Origin: Aporhodopirellula rubra
Lineage (GTDB): Bacteria; Planctomycetota; Planctomycetia; Pirellulales; Pirellulaceae
DNA: 64,000 nucleotides
Direction: 5' to 3'
Assembly (NCBI RefSeq): GCF_014192335.1
Contig: NZ_JACHXU010000005.1
Location: 62,001 to 126,000, forward strand
In this document: piece by piece, positions 38,899 to 47,657 of the stretch
Layout: each line of letters begins with the position of its first letter
How positions within the stretch are numbered: position 1 is the stretch's first letter
The notes under the pieces: model-generated
The model's database searches: none
What the model saw: the letters and a program-made list of their open reading frames with translations, nothing else
What the model was told of the DNA's origin: nothing
Position numbers and translations under genes: made by a program

Positions 38899-41729
38899 GT
38901 TTTCTCAGTGCAACGTTGCTGTTGGGGACGTTAGCGGCAGGAATTCCTGTCGCGTTGCACTTGTTGGCTCGTCAACCACCGCGACGGGTTGTCTTTCCGA
39001 GCGTTGCATTTTTACAGCGGCAACTGACGACGCAAACGAGCCGCCTGAAGGTTCGCCGTTGGTGGCTGCTCGCGTTACGCATTCTTGCGATCATCGCGTT
39101 CGCCGTTGTCCTGGCCCGACCGCATATTGACTCGGCGATGTCGTCGACGTGGACGACGGTGGGGCTGATCGCAATCGCCAGCGTCGGTCTGTTGGCATTG
39201 GCTTCAGTCGCCTTCTCTCGCGGTTTAGGGCGATCGATGGCGTGGTCGCTGCTCGGTGCCGCGTTGATCACAGGTTTGATCGCGGGAATCGGAGCCATCC
39301 GCGCGATCGCAACTGGGAACGCTCCCGATTTTCGAGTCGACCGACCGATGGCGATCGCGATCGTGATCGACAACTCACCCTCATCTGCATGGAGCGTCGT
39401 TGAAGATTTTGGAGGCGGTGACATTGGCGGAGATGCGTTCAGTGGTGGCGGCGAAAATGAATCTTCCGCGTCGAACGCATCGCCAGCGTCAAACACACCG
39501 AGCAGGCTCTTCGCCACGGCACGTCCGGGGACTCGGCTGGCTGTTGCGATCGCACGGGCGGGAGAACTCATCGACCGTTTACCGTCGGGCAGCCGCGTCG
39601 CGATCGTTGATCGCTCTTCGTCACCGGTCGGTTTTTCACTTGACATCGCGGCCGCGCGCTCGCGACTCGCTCGATTGAGCCCCACAGCCTCACCCGCTTC
39701 AATCATTCGGAGAACCGAATCCGCAGTGGAACTGGTTCGCACGAGCGACCTCACCGAACGACATGTCGTCGTGGTATCCGACATGGCCGAACCTAGCTGG
39801 GAAAAAAACATTCCCGCGTCGCTGGCCCGTTCGCCTCTGGGTCCCGCCGAACACGAAGACGTTCCAATCCATGTGCTTAACGTTCACGAATCGGCCTCAT
39901 TGCAGGCGGATGCCGGCTCAGACGACGAGACATCGGGTGCAGGCGGAGCGAGCGTTCCCGCGATCAATCCTTGGATCTCGCTACCGCTCGTCGCCGACGT
40001 TGCTCCACCACCGGGCGTCGCAATTCCGATCCGCTTTGACGTCGGCGTTTGGCGTGACCCGTCCGACACACGTCTCTCTGGCGTAAGTGTTGGCAACGCA
40101 TCGAGCATGGGCTCAAACTTAACAGCGACAGTGCAACTGAGTTTGTACGAACGAGATCCGTCGCTGCCCGTGGTTCGCGACGGACGTCTCGTGCTGCCAC
40201 CGCTTCGATCTGTCGACCGTGCTTCGATCGAGTTAACAGGCGGGGCACTCAACAGCCGCGATGAAGTCTTGCTAACGCTTCCGCCCTTGGAACGTGGAAC
40301 GTATCACGCGGTCATCGAATTGATCGGGGACGATCGATTCATGTGGGACAATTGGCGATTCGTCACGGTTGATATCCCAACACCTCCAAACGTTTTAATC
40401 GTAGGAAACGACACCGACGAAACCGGAGTGATGGCCGCGGCGATGACGGCGCCACACTCACCCGATGATCCATCGGCCAGCTATCAGATCCAAACGGTCG
40501 GCTACCGCGACTTGGCGGCCGTGGATTGGAAACCGTTTGACCTAGTGGTTTTGATCGACCCACCGCTGCGTTACTCGGCCGAACAGAATCAAATTGTTGG
40601 CTCCAACGGAGGACTCAGCTCCGCAATGCTGGATCAGATCGCGGGCGTTGTCACGCGAGGCGGCGGTTTGATGATCAGTCTTGGTCCGGCAACCGAGGTG
40701 CTGCCCAAGGAAACGGGAACCGGTCCGGGCGGCAGTCAATCCGCCGGCAATGAATCCACATCGCGATGGCTTGTCCCGCCTTTAGTGCGATCATGGCGTG
40801 TGCCGAGCCCCGGAACGTTCTGGCGAGTGACGGCGAGTTCGCATCCGATCTTCAGTTCGGTGATGCGTCCGTCATCAATGCCCAACTGGAGCGACTTCCG
40901 CGTGCAGAGGTATTGGCAAGTTAATGCCGAGCAGACTCCTAATACGAATCCCTCCGTCGCAACAGAAAGCCTTCCCTCGACACCCTGGCAGGTGATCGCA
41001 CGTTACGCGGTGGCAAAGGACGGCCCGGCGACGGGACAACCTGCCGTGATGACGCGGCAAATGGGAGGCGGCCGGATCGCCGTCACGACCACTCCGTTGC
41101 CAGCACTCGGCGCAGCGACGCGAAAGTGGAATGAGCTATTTACCGCATCGGACGCGTGGCCCGCATTCATGACCGTTCGCGGATTGGCGGCCTACTTATC
41201 CGGCATCGATCGACGTGACGCGACCGTCCTGGTCGGACAAACAGCCGTCGTGTCGCCCGACGCTGCCACCTTCGCACGTGACGACGAACGCAATCGCGAC
41301 CTCCCCGAGAAACTCAATAACGAGTCAACCACAAACTCGCCAATGTCACTGGAGCTTTACGCACCGGGACAAGACACGGGAAGAACGATCCCGTGGGCGA
41401 GTTCCGAGGTAACCATCCGCGAAACCGAAACACCGGGGACCTATTTTCTTCGAGGAGCAGAATTGTGGAGCGGATTTTCGGCGAACCTCTCGCCCGAATG
41501 GTCCCGCGGAGAAACGACCACGCTCACCGCACTGCGTGGATGGTTCGGTGACGAAAACTGGTCCATCACCAACGACGTCGAGGCCTTGTCGCTGACGGGA
41601 GGGGGTGGCGGGTCCGTCGCGGTCTCGCTGCACGCACCGTTGACGCTGCTGGTGGTACTCATATTTCTGGCAGAACAACTCTTGAGCAATCGCTTCTATC
41701 GTGCCGCTCGTGACCCGGGGACCGCATGA
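38895..41729 (+). CDS. BatA-domain / VWA-like membrane protein
   Basis: A 944-residue membrane protein. The N-terminal BatA (aerotolerance regulator N-terminal) domain is clear: MSFLSATLLLGTLAAGIPV, then LHLLARQPPRRVVFPSVAFL and LKVRRWWLLALRILAI with membrane helices. A further helix pair lies at ~85-140. A von Willebrand factor A-like segment follows with DNSPSS (MIDAS-like, near residue 158), then large extracytoplasmic beta-rich regions, and a final anchor (LTLLVVLIFLAEQLL). Such proteins usually neighbour a MoxR ATPase and a DUF58 protein, which are not next to it here. The gene overlaps the esterase gene before it and the VWA gene after it, each by ATGA. Confidence 0.88.
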   Translation: MSFLSATLLLGTLAAGIPVALHLLARQPPRRVVFPSVAFLQRQLTTQTSRLKVRRWWLLALRILAIIAFAVVLARPHIDSAMSSTWTTVGLIAIASVGLLALASVAFSRGLGRSMAWSLLGAALITGLIAGIGAIRAIATGNAPDFRVDRPMAIAIVIDNSPSSAWSVVEDFGGGDIGGDAFSGGGENESSASNASPASNTPSRLFATARPGTRLAVAIARAGELIDRLPSGSRVAIVDRSSSPVGFSLDIAAARSRLARLSPTASPASIIRRTESAVELVRTSDLTERHVVVVSDMAEPSWEKNIPASLARSPLGPAEHEDVPIHVLNVHESASLQADAGSDDETSGAGGASVPAINPWISLPLVADVAPPPGVAIPIRFDVGVWRDPSDTRLSGVSVGNASSMGSNLTATVQLSLYERDPSLPVVRDGRLVLPPLRSVDRASIELTGGALNSRDEVLLTLPPLERGTYHAVIELIGDDRFMWDNWRFVTVDIPTPPNVLIVGNDTDETGVMAAAMTAPHSPDDPSASYQIQTVGYRDLAAVDWKPFDLVVLIDPPLRYSAEQNQIVGSNGGLSSAMLDQIAGVVTRGGGLMISLGPATEVLPKETGTGPGGSQSAGNESTSRWLVPPLVRSWRVPSPGTFWRVTASSHPIFSSVMRPSSMPNWSDFRVQRYWQVNAEQTPNTNPSVATESLPSTPWQVIARYAVAKDGPATGQPAVMTRQMGGGRIAVTTTPLPALGAATRKWNELFTASDAWPAFMTVRGLAAYLSGIDRRDATVLVGQTAVVSPDAATFARDDERNRDLPEKLNNESTTNSPMSLELYAPGQDTGRTIPWASSEVTIRETETPGTYFLRGAELWSGFSANLSPEWSRGETTTLTALRGWFGDENWSITNDVEALSLTGGGGGSVAVSLHAPLTLLVVLIFLAEQLLSNRFYRAARDPGTA

Positions 41730-44263
41730 TGCGATTGAGCTACGACCCGATCTACAATTCAGGTTTGGCCGGCGTGCTTTTGACGGCCGTCGTGATTGTA
41801 CTGCTGTTCGTGATCACACCGAGCGGAGTGACTCGTCCGCGGCGCATGATGTTGTTCGCGTTGCGTGGTATCGCGGCGTTGGCTCTCGTGCTGACGATGC
41901 TACGACCTTCGCTTGTGAAGACCGATAACCGGCCCGCTGCTGCAACGCTCGCGATTGCAATGGACACGTCACGTAGCATGACGCTCGCCTCCGGAGACGA
42001 ATCCGCCGCGACTGCCACAAACAACACCGAAGAGGCCGCAGATACACGATGGCAGCAACAGCAGCGGATACTCAATACGTTGGCCCAAAATCTTTCAGGC
42101 CAAGACGAACAACTGAATATCACGTTGTACCGCTACGATCGTCGAGGTGACCAAGTCGCCAACGGTCGGGCTAGCGAACTGAGTGATGCCTTGGCGGCGA
42201 CAAAACAGATCCAACCAGACGGCGTGCTGACGGACTTGTCTGTCCCCTTGGAGTCGGCGGTTGCCGCGTCGCGAGGAATGCCACTCGCAGGCATCGTTCT
42301 ATTAAGTGACGGAACACAAACGGTTGTGCCGGAATCACGATCGAGCGGAAACTCAGGAACTCAACCCACCTCACAAAACGGCGATGGGCTGCAAGGTGGA
42401 CGCAGGCTTGATCCCGTTTCGTCGGCCAGATTGGTGGCGGCAATTGGTGTCCCCCTGTGGACCGTTGCACTCGGACCTCGGGCAGAGACGAGCCGTGTTC
42501 AAGACGTCTCAGTGCAGTCACTTCCCGAGACGTACCGCATGTTCACGGGTAACGAAACGGAAGTCTCATTCGAGGTCGTTTCGCAAGGCTACCCAGGAAC
42601 CCCGATCACGCTGTCACTGGAGTGGATCGACAATAACGGGAATTCACGAAGCGCCGCGACTCGCACCATGATGAGCGATCAAACGTCCCACACAGAAGCG
42701 TTTCGGATACCAATCGTTGCACCGGATCCGGGACAGTATCAGTTGGTCGTCCGGGCTCGTCCGCCCGCCGGCGAACCCAACGCATCAAATGATTTCCAAC
42801 TCGCTTTCGTCGACGTCCGGCCCGGTGGCGGACGCGTGTTGTATCTCGAAGGAACACCGCGTCTGGAACAGATGTACCTACGCAAAGCGTTAGGGCGATT
42901 CCCCGATTTGGAACTCACGTATCGCTGGATCCCACGGGACACCGCCCCACGATGGCCGGCGAGCCTCGCGGACGATTTACAATCAGGACGCTTCGATGTC
43001 GTCATCCTCGGCGACTTACACTCGGCCGCCCTCGGCGACCAACAACTCGAACAACTGGCCGAGTCAGTTGCCGCCGGTACCGCGTTGGTGACGCTCGGCG
43101 GTGAACGCGCCTACGGCCCCGGCGGCTATGCCGATTCACCATTGGCAAAGGTGTTGCCAATAAAGATGAACGGATCAATCGCGATTCCGCCCGGTCGCGA
43201 AATAGAAGAGTCATTACTCGGTCAACTCCCCGGCCCGATCACGCTTAAAACATCTCGACCGCACCCGATCACGACCATCAACGCAGGCGACCGCAATTTA
43301 GATTGGTCGACGCTGCCTCCGATGCCCGGCGCGAACGCGTTCCCCGGAGTCAAAGCATCTCCGGGCGTGCAGGTGTTGCTCGAAGACGATCGTTCCGATC
43401 CGATGCTGATCGTCGGCGAGTACGGACAAGGCCGCGTAGCCTCACTGGCATTCGATTCGACTTGGGTTTGGTGGCGAGGCGGCTCGAGCGAATTCCATCG
43501 GCGTTTCTGGCGACAACTGATGCTTTGGTTACTTTCGCGAGAAGAAGACAACGACACCGAGCTGCAACTCGAGATGACACGGCGTCGGTTCAACACGTCC
43601 GAGAGCAGCCTCCTGAGCGGAACGATCGTCTTGAACGAAAACATGAACCAGCAAACCGGTGCCTGGTCCGCGGATGTCGTGTTGGAATCGGGTGACGTTC
43701 GACCGCTGGGAATCTCAACGAACACCCGAGCATTTGGTGACCAACGTGAAGCTGTAATCTCGGCCGAAGTTTTTGGCGACGCGGCCGGACCGGAAACACC
43801 ACAACAACAAAACACTGAATTGTCCGACGTGACTGCGTCAAACGATTCGTCGCCGACGGAGTCTCCGCAAACCAACGCCCCGCTGAGCAACACTTCCTCA
43901 ATGCCACCGGGAATTCACCGCGTGCGGGTACGCCTCGGTGATGCGGCGAACCCGATCGTTTCGGCAGAACTGCCGTTTCAAATCATCGATGACACACGAG
44001 AGCTGTCCGCAATCGCGGCGGACCATGCATTGCTGGACCGGATGGCGGCGATCACGGCCACGTCCGGAGGCGAGTCATTTCGACCGGACCAACTGGATTC
44101 GCTGATCGAACGTATATCGACCCAGCGTCGACGGGCGGAGCGGGCCGTGATTGAGAAATGGCGACTCGGCGATGGCCCGATCAGCGGTTGGATCGTGTTC
44201 GTGCTGTTTGCCGGCTGCCTATGCTCGGAGTGGACGTTGCGCCGACGTTGGGGGCTGGCGTGA
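41726..44263 (+). CDS. VWA / glutamine-amidotransferase-like membrane protein
   Basis: An 845-residue membrane protein. Two N-terminal helices (about residues 15-32 and 42-60) precede a VWA domain with the metal-ion-dependent adhesion motif DTSRSMTL near residue 79. Further along, GGRVLYLEGTPRLEQMYLRKAL and the VILGDLHSA and LVTLGGERAYGPGGY segments are typical of the class I glutamine-amidotransferase-like domain in large planctomycete BatA partners. A C-terminal helix (GWIVFVLFAGCLCSEWTLRRR) anchors it. A low-complexity Ser/Thr/Asn/Gln stretch is present around residues 690-730. Its start overlaps the preceding gene as ATGA. It presumably forms a complex with that protein at the cytoplasmic membrane; the function is unknown. 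Confidence 0.87.
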   Translation: MMRLSYDPIYNSGLAGVLLTAVVIVLLFVITPSGVTRPRRMMLFALRGIAALALVLTMLRPSLVKTDNRPAAATLAIAMDTSRSMTLASGDESAATATNNTEEAADTRWQQQQRILNTLAQNLSGQDEQLNITLYRYDRRGDQVANGRASELSDALAATKQIQPDGVLTDLSVPLESAVAASRGMPLAGIVLLSDGTQTVVPESRSSGNSGTQPTSQNGDGLQGGRRLDPVSSARLVAAIGVPLWTVALGPRAETSRVQDVSVQSLPETYRMFTGNETEVSFEVVSQGYPGTPITLSLEWIDNNGNSRSAATRTMMSDQTSHTEAFRIPIVAPDPGQYQLVVRARPPAGEPNASNDFQLAFVDVRPGGGRVLYLEGTPRLEQMYLRKALGRFPDLELTYRWIPRDTAPRWPASLADDLQSGRFDVVILGDLHSAALGDQQLEQLAESVAAGTALVTLGGERAYGPGGYADSPLAKVLPIKMNGSIAIPPGREIEESLLGQLPGPITLKTSRPHPITTINAGDRNLDWSTLPPMPGANAFPGVKASPGVQVLLEDDRSDPMLIVGEYGQGRVASLAFDSTWVWWRGGSSEFHRRFWRQLMLWLLSREEDNDTELQLEMTRRRFNTSESSLLSGTIVLNENMNQQTGAWSADVVLESGDVRPLGISTNTRAFGDQREAVISAEVFGDAAGPETPQQQNTELSDVTASNDSSPTESPQTNAPLSNTSSMPPGIHRVRVRLGDAANPIVSAELPFQIIDDTRELSAIAADHALLDRMAAITATSGGESFRPDQLDSLIERISTQRRRAERAVIEKWRLGDGPISGWIVFVLFAGCLCSEWTLRRRWGLA

Positions 44264-44349
44264 TCGGCCAGCCTTTGGGCATTATCTGTTTAAGTCAATT
44301 TGTCTGAGTCGCTGCGTTTTCCATTTTCAGATCCCCGAAGAAAGATGAT

Positions 44350-45540
44350 ATGACCACGCATGCCGAAACTGTCGATTTCTCGTCCCAGGCTTCATTCGAT
44401 ATCCAGCCGAGGACGCGATTAATCTTTGGGCCAGGATCTTCGGCCCAAATCGCTGAACTGGCGGCTTCGCTGGGAGCCACTCGGGTGATGGTCGTCAGCG
44501 ACGAGGGAATTGTTGCGGCGGGGCATTTCGAACACGTCGCCGATCGACTCCGAAACGCCGGCCTGCAAGTCGGCTCGTTTCACGAATTTGCTGAAAACCC
44601 GACCTCCACCATGGTCGACGCCGGTGTCGCTGCGGCCGCGGAGTTCCAACCTGACCTGCTGATCGGACTAGGCGGTGGCAGCAGCCTGGATTGCTGCAAA
44701 GGGATGAACTTCGTTTACAGTTGCGGCGGTTCCATCCATGACTACCACGGCGTCGGCAAAGCGACCGCAGACCTCCTCCCGATGATCGCAATCCCCACGA
44801 CCGCGGGCACCGGAAGCGAGACCCAGAGCTTCGCATTAATCAGCGATGCGGACACCCACGTGAAGATGGCATGCGGCGACCCTCGTGCCGCGTGCCGAAT
44901 CGCAGTCCTGGATCCCGAACTAACACTGACCATGCCGCAGAGCGTCACCAGCCTGACGGGCATCGACGCGATTTCACACGCGGTGGAAACCTACGTCACA
45001 CGCCGGCGTAACGCGATCTCAACCACCTACAGTCGCCGCGCGTTCGGATTGCTCGCGAGATCGTTTTCGAAAGTCCTGCGATCACCAGATGACTTGAACG
45101 CACGGGGTGAAATGCAGTTGGGTGCATCGCTCGCGGGAATGGCGATTGAGACGTCCATGCTCGGTGCCGCTCACGCGACAGCCAACCCGCTCACCGCTCG
45201 GCATAACATCGTGCACGGCCAAGCCGTCGGGCTGATGTTGCCTGCGGTGATACGGTTCAACGGGACGCAGCATGCAACCTGGTACGCGGAACTGCTGCGA
45301 GAGATCGATCCGGCGGGCACCGACTCGATCTCGATCGACGAGGCCCCCGACCGCTTGGCCGAGATGGTTCAGGACTGGGTGCAATCAGCGGGAATGGCGA
45401 CTTCGCTCGACGAGTTGTCGATACCGTCCTCGGACATCGGCATGTTTGTCGACGACGCGTTGCAGCAATGGACGGGAACCTTCAATCCGATCGCACTGGA
45501 CGAGGACTCCACGCGGGCTTTGTACCGCGAAGTAGCGTGA
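44350..45540 (+). CDS. Iron-containing alcohol dehydrogenase
   Basis: A 396-residue group III alcohol dehydrogenase. The Rossmann region has GLGGGSSLDCCKGMNF and the IPTTAGTGSE motif typical of the family, followed by metal ligands Asp and His in GIDAISHAVETYV and two His in AAHATANPLTARHNIVHGQ. The N-terminal FDIQPRTRLIFGPGS segment is usual. It oxidises or reduces an alcohol/aldehyde with NAD(P) and a bound Fe(II) or similar metal. The substrate is not predictable from the sequence. It follows the VWA gene by 86 bases on the same strand and is convergent with pssA; no functional partner is evident nearby. Confidence 0.93.
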   Translation: MTTHAETVDFSSQASFDIQPRTRLIFGPGSSAQIAELAASLGATRVMVVSDEGIVAAGHFEHVADRLRNAGLQVGSFHEFAENPTSTMVDAGVAAAAEFQPDLLIGLGGGSSLDCCKGMNFVYSCGGSIHDYHGVGKATADLLPMIAIPTTAGTGSETQSFALISDADTHVKMACGDPRAACRIAVLDPELTLTMPQSVTSLTGIDAISHAVETYVTRRRNAISTTYSRRAFGLLARSFSKVLRSPDDLNARGEMQLGASLAGMAIETSMLGAAHATANPLTARHNIVHGQAVGLMLPAVIRFNGTQHATWYAELLREIDPAGTDSISIDEAPDRLAEMVQDWVQSAGMATSLDELSIPSSDIGMFVDDALQQWTGTFNPIALDEDSTRALYREVA

Positions 45541-45629
45541 AGAAGATAACGGGCCCGCTCACAGTAGCTGGCTTCGCCCGAACTGAGTCCCCGATGTCTG
45601 ACGACCTCGACGACGTCTTCAAAAATGCG

Positions 45630-46583
45630 TTAAGCCTTCGTTTCCGTCGGGTTGCGATATTGCTTGATCATCGATCGCAGCGGTGACCCGAAACTGTAGT
45701 AGCAGAACACCAACGGCAACGCGACCCAGTGCAGTAGGAACATCCCCACGACTGCAAACATCGCTTGCCCGATCTGGTTCGGTGCCCGCCGACCTCGCAC
45801 CAACTGCGCAAAAACGTGTGGATAGCTGAACCGCGACACCATCAGAAACGCCAAGACGAGCGCCAGCACCGGAATGAAGTAGTGCGAGGCTTGCAGCGAC
45901 CAATCACTCACGGCCCAAACCCATTCGGGATAGTTCTCCGCCGTCGCAAAGTCTTTCAGGTCGGGAATGGCGATCGCAAACGCGGCCAACGTTCCCGCGG
46001 CGGCTGGACTGGGCAAGCCTTCGAAACCTTCGTGATCGTCGTCCTCTGTCGTTTCCACGTTGAAGCGAGCTAATCGGATCAGAACGCAGACCGCGAACAA
46101 CACACCGATAGCCCAGGTCAGTCGCTGTGGCAACGCGTCACTGATCCGCCACACAATCACCGCCGGCGCGACACCGAACGTCACGGCGTCACAGAGGCTG
46201 TCGAGCTCGGCACCGAACTGACTCGCCTGACCAGTCAGCCGAGCGGCCGAACCGTCCAACGCGTCGAACAGCATCCCGCCAAAAATCAACAGCCCGGCGG
46301 CAAACAGTTTGGTCTCGAGTTCCCACGCGAGCGTATCGGTACTGACCGCGATCGCGATCGCGGCCAAACCGCAGACGCCGTTACCGAGCGTCAACACGGT
46401 AGGCAGAACCGCGAGGGTTAACCGTCGCCGCTCGCCACGCGGACGCTTTCGACGACGACGTCGCCTGCCTCCCTCCTCGGGAATCTCCTGCTCCAATTCC
46501 GATCCGTCATCGGTCAAATCCTGAGGATCTGAATCGGCGTCCGTCCACTCGGAAAGTGGCAACCGTGGTTTGAGTTCACTCAT
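45630..46583 (-). CDS. pssA: Phosphatidylserine synthase
   Basis: A 317-residue CDP-alcohol phosphatidyltransferase of the PssA type II membrane branch, which makes phosphatidylserine from CDP-diacylglycerol and serine. The family motif DxxDGxxARxxxxxxxxGxxxDxxxD is complete in the segment starting DALDGSAARL and ending ELDSLCD. About seven or eight hydrophobic helices follow from residue 55. The first ~50 residues are an acidic then strongly basic cytoplasmic tail (RRRRRKRPRGERRR), longer than in typical PssA. The gene lies 5 bases downstream of psd on the same strand, so the two consecutive steps to phosphatidylethanolamine are encoded together. Confidence 0.92.
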   Translation of the reverse strand: MSELKPRLPLSEWTDADSDPQDLTDDGSELEQEIPEEGGRRRRRRKRPRGERRRLTLAVLPTVLTLGNGVCGLAAIAIAVSTDTLAWELETKLFAAGLLIFGGMLFDALDGSAARLTGQASQFGAELDSLCDAVTFGVAPAVIVWRISDALPQRLTWAIGVLFAVCVLIRLARFNVETTEDDDHEGFEGLPSPAAAGTLAAFAIAIPDLKDFATAENYPEWVWAVSDWSLQASHYFIPVLALVLAFLMVSRFSYPHVFAQLVRGRRAPNQIGQAMFAVVGMFLLHWVALPLVFCYYSFGSPLRSMIKQYRNPTETKA

Positions 46584-46588
46584 GGAGG

Positions 46589-47584
46589 TTAGGCGTCGGA
46601 TTCAATGGATACATCGGATTGGTAACGGGCCATCACGGTCGAGCCGGCGAAAATCTTCTCACCGATCTTCGCGACAATCGAAAGCGCGTCGTCGCGAGGG
46701 ATCACCAGCTCGGTGCGAGACCCCAGCTTAATCATTCCGTACATTTCGCCACGGGCAAAAACATCATCCACCCGTGCCCAGCAAACAATTCGCCTCGCAA
46801 ATTGTCCCGTAATCTGCCGAATCCGGATAACCCGCCCATCCAGATCACCGCTCTCGAGCTCGATATCGAGTTTCTCGTTCTCGCGAGCCGACTCGGGACG
46901 AAGTGCATTGAGAAATTTGCCCGGCCGGTAACGGACCGAAACAACGCGTCCCGGCAGCGAAACTCGGTTCGCGTGAACATTAAATATGGACAAAAAGATA
47001 CCGAACCGGATCGCAGGGCCGATCACAGGGTCGTCGATCTCAACAATTTCAACCAGTTTGCCGTCAGCGGGCGAGACCACCGTTCCCGTACCGCTGGGAA
47101 CGGCGCGACGAGGACTGCGGAAAAACCACACGACCAGGATGAAGAGCATGAACGGGGGCAGGAATAAGGGCCACCAAAACAGCGCCATCACAACCGAAAT
47201 TAGCAACGCCGCTCCGCCAAGCACGAGCAGCTCCGCCAGCCCCACCCGAACAAACGGAAGAGCGTCACGCCAAAGGAAGGGATCGTCGGCGTCCGCCCAC
47301 CAATAACTTCCTTGGTTACGGTAGTACTTCATGTCACGAGAGTCGACGGGATCGAAGGTCAAGTCCCCGCGTTCTCCTTGTCGTCGGTCGGCCATTCGAG
47401 ACACGTAGCCGGGGCGAAATTTTCTCAGATACGCACGCCTGGCCCGCCCCCACGCTAATTCCATTGCCATCACCACGCCACCGCCCGGCTGAATCGACTT
47501 CACCGCCGGGTCCATTGCCGGAACGGCATCGGTTCTCGGCCGATTCGATCGCGGCGGCATAATGGATTCGGTCGGGGTGCTCAT
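46589..47584 (-). CDS. psd: Phosphatidylserine decarboxylase
   Basis: A 331-residue pyruvoyl-dependent decarboxylase that converts phosphatidylserine to phosphatidylethanolamine. Two adjacent hydrophobic segments (LAELLVLGGAALLISVVMAL and the following LFLPPFMLFILVVWF) are followed by the catalytic region with VVSPADGKLVEI, SIFNVHANR and the self-cleavage site LGS in MIKLGSRTELVIP, where the Ser would become the pyruvoyl group. The N-terminal ~100 residues before the helices are unusual for the short family. The ATG at 47584 is used; a TTG three codons upstream is less likely. It is divergent from nadB and forms an operon with pssA, 5 bases apart. Confidence 0.9.
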   Translation of the reverse strand: MSTPTESIMPPRSNRPRTDAVPAMDPAVKSIQPGGGVVMAMELAWGRARRAYLRKFRPGYVSRMADRRQGERGDLTFDPVDSRDMKYYRNQGSYWWADADDPFLWRDALPFVRVGLAELLVLGGAALLISVVMALFWWPLFLPPFMLFILVVWFFRSPRRAVPSGTGTVVSPADGKLVEIVEIDDPVIGPAIRFGIFLSIFNVHANRVSLPGRVVSVRYRPGKFLNALRPESARENEKLDIELESGDLDGRVIRIRQITGQFARRIVCWARVDDVFARGEMYGMIKLGSRTELVIPRDDALSIVAKIGEKIFAGSTVMARYQSDVSIESDA

Positions 47585-47657
47585 GGAGGACAAGCGTAGC
47601 GGCTACAATAACCCTTTGTCGATAAGACGTCCGCTATTTGCCATTCATCCAGACGAC

